Origin: a virus
Direction: 5' to 3' (one strand)
IMG/VR virus record: IMGVR_UViG_3300042288_002433
Location: 1 to 29,952 of that record
DNA: 29,952 nt
The notes beneath the pieces are model-generated. The model searched no databases. It was not told the DNA's origin and was given only the letters and a program-made list of their open reading frames with translations. Positions 1 through 8,601 of the stretch are shown piece after piece. Numbering within the stretch: the stretch's first letter is position 1; each line of letters opens with the position of its first letter. A program made the position numbers and the translations under genes.

Positions 1-236
1 TAATCTGGAGCACTGCAGTGCAACTAGGCCCAACCAACACCAGCGTGTTCACTGAACCGTTGAGCGGCAAAAGTACGTTGACTGATAAAGATGTTATCAA
101 TCTAGTTAGCGAATACAAAAAAGCACGAGTGCCAGTGTTGTTTAAAAGTTCTAGTGCAAGTATCCAAGAAGGTGTCAAATCTAGGTACGAAAGCGAAAAG
201 ATTGCTTTACTAAAGTTGTCTGAAGGCCAAGCATGA
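1..236 (+). CDS. C-terminal fragment of an unrecognised structural-region protein (5' end outside window)
   Basis: The reading frame is open from the first complete codon at base 3 to the TGA at 234-236, so the gene starts left of the window. An internal GTG at base 18 could in principle be a start, but nothing supports it, because the frame stays open upstream and no ribosome site is visible. The visible tail of about 77 residues is hydrophilic, with a lysine- and serine-rich stretch and a likely helical end (VKSRYESEKIALLKLSEGQA). It overlaps the next gene through ATGA, so the two are probably translated together. In T4 the gene just before gp5 is the wedge gene gp53, but I see no convincing gp53 signature here. 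The function is unknown; a baseplate role is inferred only from position. Confidence 0.6.
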   Translation, partial: IWSTAVQLGPTNTSVFTEPLSGKSTLTDKDVINLVSEYKKARVPVLFKSSSASIQEGVKSRYESEKIALLKLSEGQA

Positions 237-2632
237 TTGAAAATACCAACATATTAAACCAACAGGTCCAGAAACAAGTCATTGCCTGGATCTTGGCCAA
301 CAGGGACCGAGTTGGTTTGGAAAGCGTACCTGAGGGCACGTTATCTTCGACTCTTGAGCGCATTCTACCGGGCATAGTCAGTACCTATACTGGGGATGTT
401 TATGCTCATACAAATCAGAGTCTAAACCAAGGTCCCAGAGAATTACTGGGTACTGCAAATCCATTCAATACCCTTACACAGAATCAAAATTTAAGTACTA
501 TTACAAATGCTGTATTCAGCAGACTGGGTACCAGCGGAACATCATTTTTACAGAACAATTTTGTGGGTAGCATGGTCAATGGCCTGCAGGGCAATTTAGG
601 TAATTCTGGTAACAACATAAACTTTGCATTGCTTTCGGCATCAATATCATCGCTCATAGGTCCATTGTTCACAAAACTTAATTCAGATGTTGGTGGCAAT
701 TTCATAGATGGTGTACTTCAAGGTGGCTTTGAGGTTGATGCTTTTTTGGAAGCCGATAGCTATACCTTTGGAGAAATAACTGACCCCGACACCGATCTCG
801 AAGAATTGGATTTAGATTATACCAAAAACGCAACAGAAACTTTTCTCAATCAGGCCAAACAATTTGACATACAGGACAATGACAATCTTGAAAAACTCAA
901 TGTAGTGCGTGAAGGATTTGTTGATCCAACCGCAACATATCCTACCAAAGAATATGCCAATGGCAGCGAAGTAAATAAATTAGCTCAAGGCGAACCAACC
1001 AGCAGTTTGGTGCAGGCCAAGAACAATAGGCTCATGAAGGCTGCTCCTTTGCCAGGAGAAAATTATTTCAATGAACCACCCAGTGCCTACAAGGCCGAGT
1101 ATCCCTATAATAAGGTCACTGAAACTGAAAGTGGTCATATCATAGAGATTGACGATACGCCTGGATCGGAACGCATACATGTATACCACAAGGCTGGCAC
1201 CTACATAGAGATCGATCGCGATGGGAATACTGTTTTTAGACGCAAAGGATCAGACTATCAGATCATAGACAAAAATGGCTATGTTAGCGTGGCCGGTCAT
1301 TTAAACCTAAGTGTGGCTGGTAGTGTAAATCTATTTGCTGGCAACAACGCCAATGTAGAAATCATAGGCGATGCTAAGTTAACCGTACACAACGATTTTG
1401 TGCTCGAAAGCGGTGGTAACATCAACATAAGTGCTGCTGATACCATCAGTATGCGTTCTGCCAACATTAGAATAGAAGCCGACAATGATTTTGATCTTCA
1501 GGTAGATCGAGTCTTTAAACAACGCGCCAACGTTATTCATAGCATCAGTCAAGAAGAAACCTATGTTGAAGTGGGTGCAGATTACAACATGACCGGTAAT
1601 GCTAAGGCTGCAATCTATTTCCAAGACAACTATAAGATCAAATCCGATAAAAAAATTCAGCAGCAGGCCAAACAGGGCATAGAACAAAAGTCCGATGGAC
1701 CCATAACCAGCAAATCACCGGCCGGCGGTCTAAGCATGAGTGCCACTGGCCTAGATCTTCGTAGCACAGGTGCGTTGAACATAGATGCAACCAGCATAAA
1801 CATGCAGGACAATCAGGCGCCAGCTCTGTCAGGTTTTGATTTTGGTAATTTAGATACACCAACTAGACCAGAGGGTGCACGTAATAGCTTCGCTGGTGTA
1901 TTAGTAGGTAGAAAAGATTTTGTTGGCATCAAAGTCGAAGATAGTCAGGCCATAAGCATAGCCGACAAATACTGCATAGATGCCGAAGAACAAGCTGATG
2001 ATCCTGAAACCAAAAAAGCTCTTAGAGACAAGCTCATAAGCAGCGGTTTAGCAACTGAGGCTGATTTGGATAAAACGCCCGTAGAGCAGAGCGACAAAAA
2101 AGATGTAAAAACCGGCAACAATCAAATTGTACCGCCCAGTGACTTCTGTTTAGGCCTATCCGAAGCGCCCGATGGATTCAAACTCAGTCCTAACTTCACT
2201 CTAGGCCAACTAACATCCAGATCGGCCTGCAGTGCAACACCACTTCAGGCACAATTGGGCATGAGCTATGGCCAACTGTTACAGAATCTTCAGGCCGTAG
2301 CCCTCAATGTATGTGAGCCTGTATTCAATCTGTATCCCAACATGTACATAACCAGCGGTTTTAGGTTGATGGGCAGCAACCCAACCAGCCAGCATCCCAA
2401 AGGACAGGCTGTTGACATTCAATTCAAGGGCATAGCTGCCAGTGAATATTTTAAAATAGCCAATCTTTTAGCACAGGCACTTAATTACGACCAATTGCTG
2501 TTGGAATATTCTAATTATACAAAAAATCCTTGGATTCACATAAGTTTCAGCCATAATAGTAAGAATCGCAATCAGGTTCTTACTTTTTGGAACAATAAGA
2601 CTCACAGCCAGGGATTGGTGCAGCTAGCATGA
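233..2632 (+). CDS. Baseplate hub needle (gp5-type triple beta-helix) with C-terminal M15-family peptidase
   Basis: This is the probable central spike of the baseplate, which pierces the outer membrane and attacks peptidoglycan. About residues 1-200 are hydrophobic and Gly/Asn-rich, with no recognisable OB fold. About residues 300-505 carry the gp5/VgrG-type needle: the signature IEIDDTPGSERIHVYHKAG leads into short repeated beta strands such as GNINISAADTISMRSANIRI. About residues 640-790 resemble Peptidase_M15_3 endopeptidases. SGFR is followed by SQHPKGQAVD (His721, Asp728) and WIHISF (His769), giving a complete set of putative zinc ligands. T4 gp5 instead carries a lysozyme domain before the needle, so here the wall-degrading enzyme is of a different class and sits after the needle. 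The start has GAAGG at 222-226 with a 6-base spacer. The gene overlaps both neighbours through ATGA. Needle and peptidase calls are strong; the exact bond cleaved is inferred. Confidence 0.88.
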   Translation: MIENTNILNQQVQKQVIAWILANRDRVGLESVPEGTLSSTLERILPGIVSTYTGDVYAHTNQSLNQGPRELLGTANPFNTLTQNQNLSTITNAVFSRLGTSGTSFLQNNFVGSMVNGLQGNLGNSGNNINFALLSASISSLIGPLFTKLNSDVGGNFIDGVLQGGFEVDAFLEADSYTFGEITDPDTDLEELDLDYTKNATETFLNQAKQFDIQDNDNLEKLNVVREGFVDPTATYPTKEYANGSEVNKLAQGEPTSSLVQAKNNRLMKAAPLPGENYFNEPPSAYKAEYPYNKVTETESGHIIEIDDTPGSERIHVYHKAGTYIEIDRDGNTVFRRKGSDYQIIDKNGYVSVAGHLNLSVAGSVNLFAGNNANVEIIGDAKLTVHNDFVLESGGNINISAADTISMRSANIRIEADNDFDLQVDRVFKQRANVIHSISQEETYVEVGADYNMTGNAKAAIYFQDNYKIKSDKKIQQQAKQGIEQKSDGPITSKSPAGGLSMSATGLDLRSTGALNIDATSINMQDNQAPALSGFDFGNLDTPTRPEGARNSFAGVLVGRKDFVGIKVEDSQAISIADKYCIDAEEQADDPETKKALRDKLISSGLATEADLDKTPVEQSDKKDVKTGNNQIVPPSDFCLGLSEAPDGFKLSPNFTLGQLTSRSACSATPLQAQLGMSYGQLLQNLQAVALNVCEPVFNLYPNMYITSGFRLMGSNPTSQHPKGQAVDIQFKGIAASEYFKIANLLAQALNYDQLLLEYSNYTKNPWIHISFSHNSKNRNQVLTFWNNKTHSQGLVQLA

Positions 2633-2934
2633 CGGTTAGAGTGGCATGTCAGGGTGACAGTATTACTGCAGGTGTTCAGTATGTCATAACCAGGGCCGGG
2701 CAAAATACTGTTCGCATCAACAACAGACTAGTGGCCGTAGCCGATCCCAGCGGTGCTGCTCAGGTATCCAACCATCCAGGTGGGCACAACAACATAAAGA
2801 TTGCTTCGGGTAGCAGCACCATTTTTATAGCCGGCAAGCCCTTGGCGCGAGCTGGCGACCCATTGACCTGCGGTACTCACGCTATTTCAAGTACCACGGG
2901 CACAATACTAAGTACTACGGTATTCACGTCCTAG
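2629..2934 (+). CDS. PAAR-domain spike tip protein (gp5.4-like)
   Basis: This 101-residue protein is probably the sharp cone that caps the beta-helical needle encoded just upstream. PAAR features fill the sequence: ACQGDSI at the start, SNHPGGHNN, a run of short beta strands, then AGKPLARAGDPLTCGTHAI. The His and Cys residues are positioned to bind the tip metal ion typical of the family. The length fits T4 gp5.4 (about 97 residues). The ATG overlaps the hub stop codon (ATGA at 2629-2632), which suggests coupled, near-stoichiometric translation with the needle. No strong ribosome site of its own is visible. The family call is firm. Confidence 0.92.
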   Translation: MTVRVACQGDSITAGVQYVITRAGQNTVRINNRLVAVADPSGAAQVSNHPGGHNNIKIASGSSTIFIAGKPLARAGDPLTCGTHAISSTTGTILSTTVFTS

Positions 2935-2940
2935 AATCAC

Positions 2941-2955
2941 AATAAATAATAGATG
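2941..2955 (+). promoter_or_regulatory. Putative T4-type late promoter overlapping the gp25 start
   Basis: AATAAATA at 2941-2948 resembles the T4 late -10 element TATAAATA and the NATAAATA motif known upstream of cyanophage structural genes. The longer string ATAAATAATAGATG (2942-2955) recurs exactly at 13615-13628, upstream of gp8. By T4 geometry, transcription would start near 2954, on top of the gp25 ATG, so a transcript from here would be almost leaderless. The assignment rests on motif and position only. Confidence 0.55.
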
Positions 2956-3342
2956 TCAAGAGCTACCAGAACCTATTCCGATTTAGATTTCGCTTTCAGT
3001 CGTGCGGCTAACAATGATCTAGCTGTAAAATACGATGAAAACGCCATCAAACAGTCTGTTAGAAATCTTGTTCTAACAGCTAACTACGAACGCCCTTTTC
3101 ATCCTGAAATAGGTTGTCAGGCACATGGTTTGCTATTTGAGAATTTTACACCCATAACTGAGCAAATTGTTAGGCAGACTGTGTATGATGTGCTTACCAA
3201 GTTCGAAGGCAGAATCTATGTGCTTGACATCAAAACCAATGCTTTGCAGGATGACAACCAGCTACAGGTTTCTGTGACTTTTAGATTTAGAAACGATCCA
3301 AACCCTATTACAGTAAATACATTCCTCAGTAGAGTTCGCTAA
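2953..3342 (+). CDS. 25: Baseplate wedge protein gp25-like
   Basis: This 129-residue protein matches T4 gp25 (132 residues), the wedge component next to the hub that resembles GpW/TssE-type sheath-initiator proteins. The landmark is YERPFHPEIG, equivalent to the conserved RPF.PEFG loop, followed by LLFENFTP and a C-terminal beta sheet ending TVNTFLSRVR. The N-terminus (TYSDLDFAF, then VKYDENAIKQSVRNLV) resembles cyanophage gp25 from the start onward, which supports the ATG at 2953. No Shine-Dalgarno is visible: the start sits at the end of the putative late promoter AATAAATAATAG. Its stop overlaps the gp6 start as TAATG. The family call is firm; how it is translated is uncertain. Confidence 0.93.
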   Translation: MSRATRTYSDLDFAFSRAANNDLAVKYDENAIKQSVRNLVLTANYERPFHPEIGCQAHGLLFENFTPITEQIVRQTVYDVLTKFEGRIYVLDIKTNALQDDNQLQVSVTFRFRNDPNPITVNTFLSRVR

Positions 3343-5222
3343 TGGCCAATCTAAGAGTAACAGAGTTAGATTTTGATACCATCAAGAATAATCTCAAAGA
3401 ATTTTTGAAGGATCAGGATACCCTAAACAGCTATGATTACGAAGGTAGCGCACTTAGTGTTCTATTAGATCTTCTCAGCTATAATACACATTACAATGCC
3501 TACTTGGCCAACATGCTGGCCAATGAAATGTTCTTGGACAGTGCAGTCAAAAGAGAAAGCGCTGTAAGCATCGCCCGTCATTTGGGATTTACTCCCAGAA
3601 GCACACGTGGTGCAGTAGCCACGGTTAATTTTACCATTGTTGATAACACTACAACATCACCAGAAGCTACACTTGAACGCTATAGTGTTTTTAATTTTTC
3701 CATCAATGGTAAATCCTATCCCTTTGTAAACGAAGAAGCAAAATCGGTTTTTAATGTTGGTGGTGCTTATGCTTTTTTGAATGTTAAACTCAAGCAAGGT
3801 ACTCCAGAAATATTTCGATATACTGTGACCAATCCAGGTCCCGATGAGAAATATGTCATACCCAATGATAATGTTGATACATCCAGTATCTTGGTGTCTG
3901 TGCAGACTAGTTCAACAGATACTACTACCAATACCTATAAGGTAGCTACCAGCATAGATGGCATTGATGGTACTGCCAGAAATGGCCGTTATTGTTTTCT
4001 AGAAGAGAATCAATTTGGTCGATACCAACTGTATTTTGGTGATGGTGTTGTTGGCTACAAGTTATCAGCAGGCAACATAGTAACCATAGAGTACTTGATT
4101 TCGCAGGGCAGTGCTTGCAATAGTTTACCCACCGAAGAACTAGCTTTTACATTGTCATCAGTCCCCACAAACCTTACTACCAGTACCATTACTTCAAGAA
4201 GCGTTTTGAGTAGGCCGGCCTATGGTGCCAACAAACAAACCATCAAAGAAATTAAATTTTTGGCACCTTTAATTAGATCTGCAGCAGATCGTGCAGTGAC
4301 TGGCAATGACTATGGTGCTCTGATTACCAGCCTTAAACCCCAGATAGAAAGCGTAAGCGTTTGGGGCGGTGAGGAAAATGATCCACCAGTCTATGGTAAA
4401 ATATTCATCAGTGCCAAACCCACAACTGGTCTTGTGCTTGATGAAGCCACCAAAGATGAAATAAAATTTGATATCCTGGCCAAAAGAAAAGTATTAGCCA
4501 TTACACCTGAGATAGTAGACCCAGAGTACTTGCATCTAGGTCTAGATGTACGTGTCAAATATAATAGCAATGTCTCGGGCAGCAGCGCATCAAAACTTCA
4601 GAGTCTCATAAGATTAAAAACAGAAAATTATTTTGATACTGAACTTGAAAAATTCAACAAGGCATTCATTTACTACAAATATCTAAATGAACTTGATGGT
4701 TTGGATGATAGTATTACAAGTATTCTCGTTGGTCTAAAAATTCAGAGACGTTTGGATCCCAGACTCAATGTTGCCAATGAGTATAGTAACTTCAACAACA
4801 TCAAGATGTACAATCGTATTCATCCCAACAGCGTCCGAAGTACATACTTTACTATACTAGATCTTGACAACATCATAAAGACTGTATACTTCAGAGACAA
4901 CGCTGGCAATCCACCCAATTACAATGGCACCGGGGAGTTAGAACTCTGGCAAGTGGATGAAAGTAACAATACTTCGTTTTTGTTGTTGCCCAAACAGGGC
5001 ATGGTGAACTATGCTACCGGTGAAATAAGCACCAAACAGTTTACACCACGAGGTTTTAGGGGCAGCATAGGTGATTTAAGATTCATGGCTGATGTTCAAG
5101 AAAGTAATTATGATGTACAGGTTGTAAGAAATGTGCTTCTGACACTTGATGATAGCCCGTTCATACCATTGTCGGGTCTGAAACCTGGTTTAAATATTTC
5201 AGTCATAGCTGTCAGCGAATAA
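3342..5222 (+). CDS. 6: Baseplate wedge protein gp6-like
   Basis: This 626-residue protein corresponds to T4 gp6 (660 residues), a member of the baseplate-J-like family whose dimers join neighbouring wedges into the ring of the baseplate. The conserved N-terminal segment is present: YEGSALSVLLDLLSYNTHYN followed by ANMLANEMFLDSAVKRESA and ARHLGFTPRSTRGA. The middle has the family region around the GNDYGALI segment (about residues 322-330), and the C-terminal third is beta-rich. The gene sits directly between gp25 and the gp7-like gene, as in T4. It starts on TAATG shared with the gp25 stop, and its TAA is followed immediately by the next ATG. No Shine-Dalgarno is evident, so coupling is likely. 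Confidence 0.93.
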   Translation: MANLRVTELDFDTIKNNLKEFLKDQDTLNSYDYEGSALSVLLDLLSYNTHYNAYLANMLANEMFLDSAVKRESAVSIARHLGFTPRSTRGAVATVNFTIVDNTTTSPEATLERYSVFNFSINGKSYPFVNEEAKSVFNVGGAYAFLNVKLKQGTPEIFRYTVTNPGPDEKYVIPNDNVDTSSILVSVQTSSTDTTTNTYKVATSIDGIDGTARNGRYCFLEENQFGRYQLYFGDGVVGYKLSAGNIVTIEYLISQGSACNSLPTEELAFTLSSVPTNLTTSTITSRSVLSRPAYGANKQTIKEIKFLAPLIRSAADRAVTGNDYGALITSLKPQIESVSVWGGEENDPPVYGKIFISAKPTTGLVLDEATKDEIKFDILAKRKVLAITPEIVDPEYLHLGLDVRVKYNSNVSGSSASKLQSLIRLKTENYFDTELEKFNKAFIYYKYLNELDGLDDSITSILVGLKIQRRLDPRLNVANEYSNFNNIKMYNRIHPNSVRSTYFTILDLDNIIKTVYFRDNAGNPPNYNGTGELELWQVDESNNTSFLLLPKQGMVNYATGEISTKQFTPRGFRGSIGDLRFMADVQESNYDVQVVRNVLLTLDDSPFIPLSGLKPGLNISVIAVSE

Positions 5223-7961
5223 ATGGCACAATATCTCAACAAGCGCATAAGTTCACTGGTAGCATCTCAGCTACCCAGCCATGTTCGACAGCAATACGAA
5301 ACATTCGTTTTGTTTTCCGAAGCCTACTATGAATTTTTAGAACAAAGCAAGGCTCCACAGGAAGTCATACAGAACATACAATTATATGGCGACATAGACC
5401 ATAGTGTGGATGAATTCATACGATATTTTTATAAAAATTATTGTGCGGATTTTCCTGTAAATCCACAGGCAGATAAGAAACATACACTCAAGCACATCAA
5501 TGATCTTTATAATAGAAAGGGATCAGAAAAAGCAGTAAAATTGCTTTTTAGATTGCTATACAATAGCGATGTCAGTTTTTATTATCCGGAAATTCAAGTA
5601 TTCAAGGCCAGTGGGGCAAGATATCGAGATCGCATAAGCATTCGGGTCAACGCTCCCCTGAAAACCATGAATCGTTTGATTGGGCAAAAAATTGTAGGCG
5701 CAATTTCAGGAGCCACGGCTAGAATAACCGATGTACAAAATGCAGATCTTTCCAATCAGGTACAAGAACTTTTCTTAGATCGTAAAACCCTCAGCGGCAA
5801 TTTTACACCCAATGAGAACATCATTTGTTCTTTGCCTGGACAGAGTAACGAATTGTTTGTTAGTAAAACCTATAATGCGTTTCTGTCGCGCTTTCCAAGC
5901 AGCACTGAACTTGCCATAAACGTAGTTGGTCTTGAAGATGGTACATTGACGCCACAAGACATCATATATGCAGTAGCAAGAAGCGAAGAATGTGAAAACT
6001 ATTTGACCAGTCCTGTGGATTTCATGAAAGTTTTAATGTTTCAAACCACAGGTAATAATTTGACCAATGATGAATACATTCAGAACTATGGCCCAAGATT
6101 GTTATATGGTACCAGCAGAATAACAATCATATTGGAACTATTGGATACCAAAGATAGTAAAGAATATCTGGAGTACACCCTAAGAAACGAAGATACCATT
6201 GTAGTAACTGCTAATGTCAGACCTGTTGTGACCAATGTTACTGTTATAAGCAGAGGATATAACTACAATGTTGGTGACATAGTTACTATAGACACAAACC
6301 TTGGCAACAATTATCTAAATGCCAAGGTTGTAGAAGTTAGTTATTTTAGTAAATTGAACGGTGATAGCAATCTGGCCAATGGCGGCAATATTACCTATGG
6401 CATAGTTAAGGTAGATCTTGACAGTTTTGATAGCACCAATGTAACCTATGCCAATGCCAATCTCATACTAAGAACTCTAGATCTTACCAGAGCCAACGTA
6501 GTTGCTAGAGCTCGTTATGCCAATGACATGCCCAATCTTCATGCTGAGATTGCTGCAGGTAACCTAAGTCTTAGCTATGGCCAACGAGCCAATCTCAAGG
6601 CCCAGATAGGCGCTTTGTGTGAATATCCAGGCAACTGGAAAGTTGATCGTAGCAGCGGTGTTACTGAGGGACTCATCAGCGTACCTGAAAATCGTTTCGG
6701 TGGCATGGTCTTTCGTGGGCGCAAAGATGATGGATCACAAACTGCCATATTTAATTCATTTGTAAGTGATGCATTTCTATTGCTTTTGGATAGAGCTGCT
6801 ACCAGCAAAGAAGCAAGCAATTATCAGACCATATTTTCTAACTTTACTGATATTTTTGATGCATTTGAACAAATAATATTGAAAATTATTGATACTGTAG
6901 AATTTAGAAGCACCAGCAGATATCTGAATGTTACTTCCTTCATAACTACTTTGTTTGGGCTGTGCAGAGGTACCAACCCTTCTACAACAGATCTAAAATA
7001 CTGGAGAAACTATCTAAGAAGCGAGAATTACGCACATTCAGCTAAACTTGATGTTGCATCCAGCATAGCTACAAGCATGGAAGCCAAACTAAATTATGAG
7101 AAGTCTTATAACCCAAATCTTCTCATAAAAAACGACATTTACTTTCAACCGTTTAGTTATGTATTACAAACCAATGAGAATATCAATATATGGCGTGAAA
7201 TTGTTAAAAAACTAGTTCATCCTGCTGGTTTGGTATTTTTTGGTAGACAGTCCATAAGCAATACACCAGACGCTGGTGGTGGCGGTGGCGTGGCTCCCCC
7301 AATACCTGGGACCATTGTTTCCACGGCTGGTGGCGGTTCAATTAAATCTATCTATCAATTCTTGAACATACCCATAAGGGTTCTTAAGTCATTACCTACG
7401 TTGGCACCACAGGCAACTGGCTTTACATCACCGCAAAAATACATTCTATCAACTGTAACTGGCAGCTATCCATGGTCCAATGCCAACGTAAGCTACATTG
7501 GCGCAGGTCCAAGATATGAAACCATAGATCGTTGGAAAACCAGCTATAGTGCCACTGTAGATGGTCAAGATACAATGTATGCGCAAATACTTGCCAACAT
7601 AAGCATCAGCCAATTTGATGCCGACAACATCAGAAATAAATTTGATATTTCTCCACCGCTATATACATCGAATGCCAATGGTAACTTTACATTCGCATTG
7701 ACTGCATCGGCCAATGCCATTGAAGAAGGTCGTGTCATTACCTTCACAGTTAATACAGGTAATGTACCTAGCGGAACTGAACTTTACTATGTTATTGAGC
7801 AAGGTACACAACGAGCCAATGCCGATCCCAACAAAGGCGACATAGCGTTTCTGTTAGAGGGCTTAGCAAGTGACACACCAGCTGCCAATGCCAATCAAAT
7901 TAACTATCTCAATCCATCTTCAGTATCCGGTTATTACTACGTAAACTGGGACAATACATAG
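5223..7961 (+). CDS. 7: gp7-like baseplate wedge protein with DUF4214-like modules and a half Calx-beta domain
   Basis: The first 200 residues match the C-terminal core of T4 gp7. YETFVLFSEAYYEFL is followed by a helical stretch with RKGSEKAVKLLFRLLYN (compare T4 STKGIEASYKFLFKVLYN), and then LIGQKIVGAISGATARI. The T4 partner of the next conserved piece, FVHPVGFGF, appears here as LVHPAGLVFFG at about residue 665, so roughly 450 residues lie between elements only about 190 apart in T4. This added part holds three helical DUF4214-like modules at about residues 218-263, 515-560 and 574-622. A Gly/Pro linker (685-695) follows. Residues 821 to the end look like the first strands of a Calx-beta domain (ANAIEEGRVITFTVNTG), and the stop comes before the usual TEG.E motif. 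It starts right after the gp6 stop. The gp7 identity is likely; module boundaries were set by eye. Confidence 0.75.
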   Translation: MAQYLNKRISSLVASQLPSHVRQQYETFVLFSEAYYEFLEQSKAPQEVIQNIQLYGDIDHSVDEFIRYFYKNYCADFPVNPQADKKHTLKHINDLYNRKGSEKAVKLLFRLLYNSDVSFYYPEIQVFKASGARYRDRISIRVNAPLKTMNRLIGQKIVGAISGATARITDVQNADLSNQVQELFLDRKTLSGNFTPNENIICSLPGQSNELFVSKTYNAFLSRFPSSTELAINVVGLEDGTLTPQDIIYAVARSEECENYLTSPVDFMKVLMFQTTGNNLTNDEYIQNYGPRLLYGTSRITIILELLDTKDSKEYLEYTLRNEDTIVVTANVRPVVTNVTVISRGYNYNVGDIVTIDTNLGNNYLNAKVVEVSYFSKLNGDSNLANGGNITYGIVKVDLDSFDSTNVTYANANLILRTLDLTRANVVARARYANDMPNLHAEIAAGNLSLSYGQRANLKAQIGALCEYPGNWKVDRSSGVTEGLISVPENRFGGMVFRGRKDDGSQTAIFNSFVSDAFLLLLDRAATSKEASNYQTIFSNFTDIFDAFEQIILKIIDTVEFRSTSRYLNVTSFITTLFGLCRGTNPSTTDLKYWRNYLRSENYAHSAKLDVASSIATSMEAKLNYEKSYNPNLLIKNDIYFQPFSYVLQTNENINIWREIVKKLVHPAGLVFFGRQSISNTPDAGGGGGVAPPIPGTIVSTAGGGSIKSIYQFLNIPIRVLKSLPTLAPQATGFTSPQKYILSTVTGSYPWSNANVSYIGAGPRYETIDRWKTSYSATVDGQDTMYAQILANISISQFDADNIRNKFDISPPLYTSNANGNFTFALTASANAIEEGRVITFTVNTGNVPSGTELYYVIEQGTQRANADPNKGDIAFLLEGLASDTPAANANQINYLNPSSVSGYYYVNWDNT

Positions 7962-7968
7962 GTCTGCT

Positions 7969-7980
7969 AGGAACAAAATG
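7969..7980 (+). promoter_or_regulatory. Ribosome binding site of the 207-residue gene
   Basis: AGGA at 7969-7972 sits five bases before the ATG at 7978. It is one of the few clear Shine-Dalgarno sites in the window. It shows that this gene is initiated independently, rather than only by coupling to the gene ending at 7961. Confidence 0.6.
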
Positions 7981-8601
7981 TCTGCTGATAAAGTTGTGCT
8001 AGTATATTGTGAAATGAATGGCAATAATCTTGCCAATGCCAGCAGCGTTGGTGGATGGATGCTGTTGGATACAAATTTTTTGAATATATACGATGATTTC
8101 ATTGGTGTTACTCTCAACAATATGACACGCAATGGCAGTCAATATGATGCAGATGCTGTTGATGGTTACTTGAGAACCATAGCCATACCATTACCAAAAA
8201 AATCTCGCGGAATACGCATAGATTTTATGAATCTAGAAAATATCAATAATGCTGATGGTGGTTTAAATCGTGCTGCATTGTCTGATGTCTATGCTGCGGG
8301 CAATGGAACCAGCGTGTTTTTGGGCACTGATTTCAACCATTTTGGAGTCAGTGCACATGGTGCCAACAACATAGGCAACACGTATGTGTCCTTGTCCACC
8401 ATGGTAAATGTACAGAATACAGTGCAAGGAGTTGCGTTTTTTGGTAACCAGGGCACAACTAACAAACGGGCCAACGTAGGTAATGTATATTTCTTACAGA
8501 CCGACGACATAGGCTTTGACATGAATAAGTTAATCATCAGCCAAAGTGATGGTTCATCCGAACGCATCAACATCAGAGACCTGAGAATCTGGATTCGATA
8601 A
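7978..8601 (+). CDS. Unrecognised beta-rich protein lying between the two halves of a split Calx-beta domain
   Basis: The 207-residue product has no signal peptide and no membrane segment. It alternates hydrophobic and polar residues in a pattern typical of a beta sandwich. The ending INIRDLRIWIR is like the last strand of LamG or jelly-roll domains. It has a clear ribosome site 16 bases after the previous gene and ends in TAATG, shared with the next start, so it is translated with its neighbours. The gene before it ends with the first strands of a Calx-beta domain, and the gene after it begins with the remaining strands of one. It therefore occupies the place of a loop insertion, although its reading frame differs from that of both flanking genes. 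A carbohydrate- or receptor-binding role is plausible but only inferred. Confidence 0.6.
   Translation: MSADKVVLVYCEMNGNNLANASSVGGWMLLDTNFLNIYDDFIGVTLNNMTRNGSQYDADAVDGYLRTIAIPLPKKSRGIRIDFMNLENINNADGGLNRAALSDVYAAGNGTSVFLGTDFNHFGVSAHGANNIGNTYVSLSTMVNVQNTVQGVAFFGNQGTTNKRANVGNVYFLQTDDIGFDMNKLIISQSDGSSERINIRDLRIWIR

Noticed and set aside
18-236. A complete 72-residue gene starting at the GTG at base 18
   Set aside because: The frame is open upstream to the window edge and no ribosome site precedes the GTG, so a truncated longer gene is the simpler reading.
2640-2934. PAAR protein as a toxin-delivery (type VI-like) element
   Set aside because: Its size is that of a bare PAAR tip with no C-terminal effector domain, and all neighbours are phage baseplate genes.
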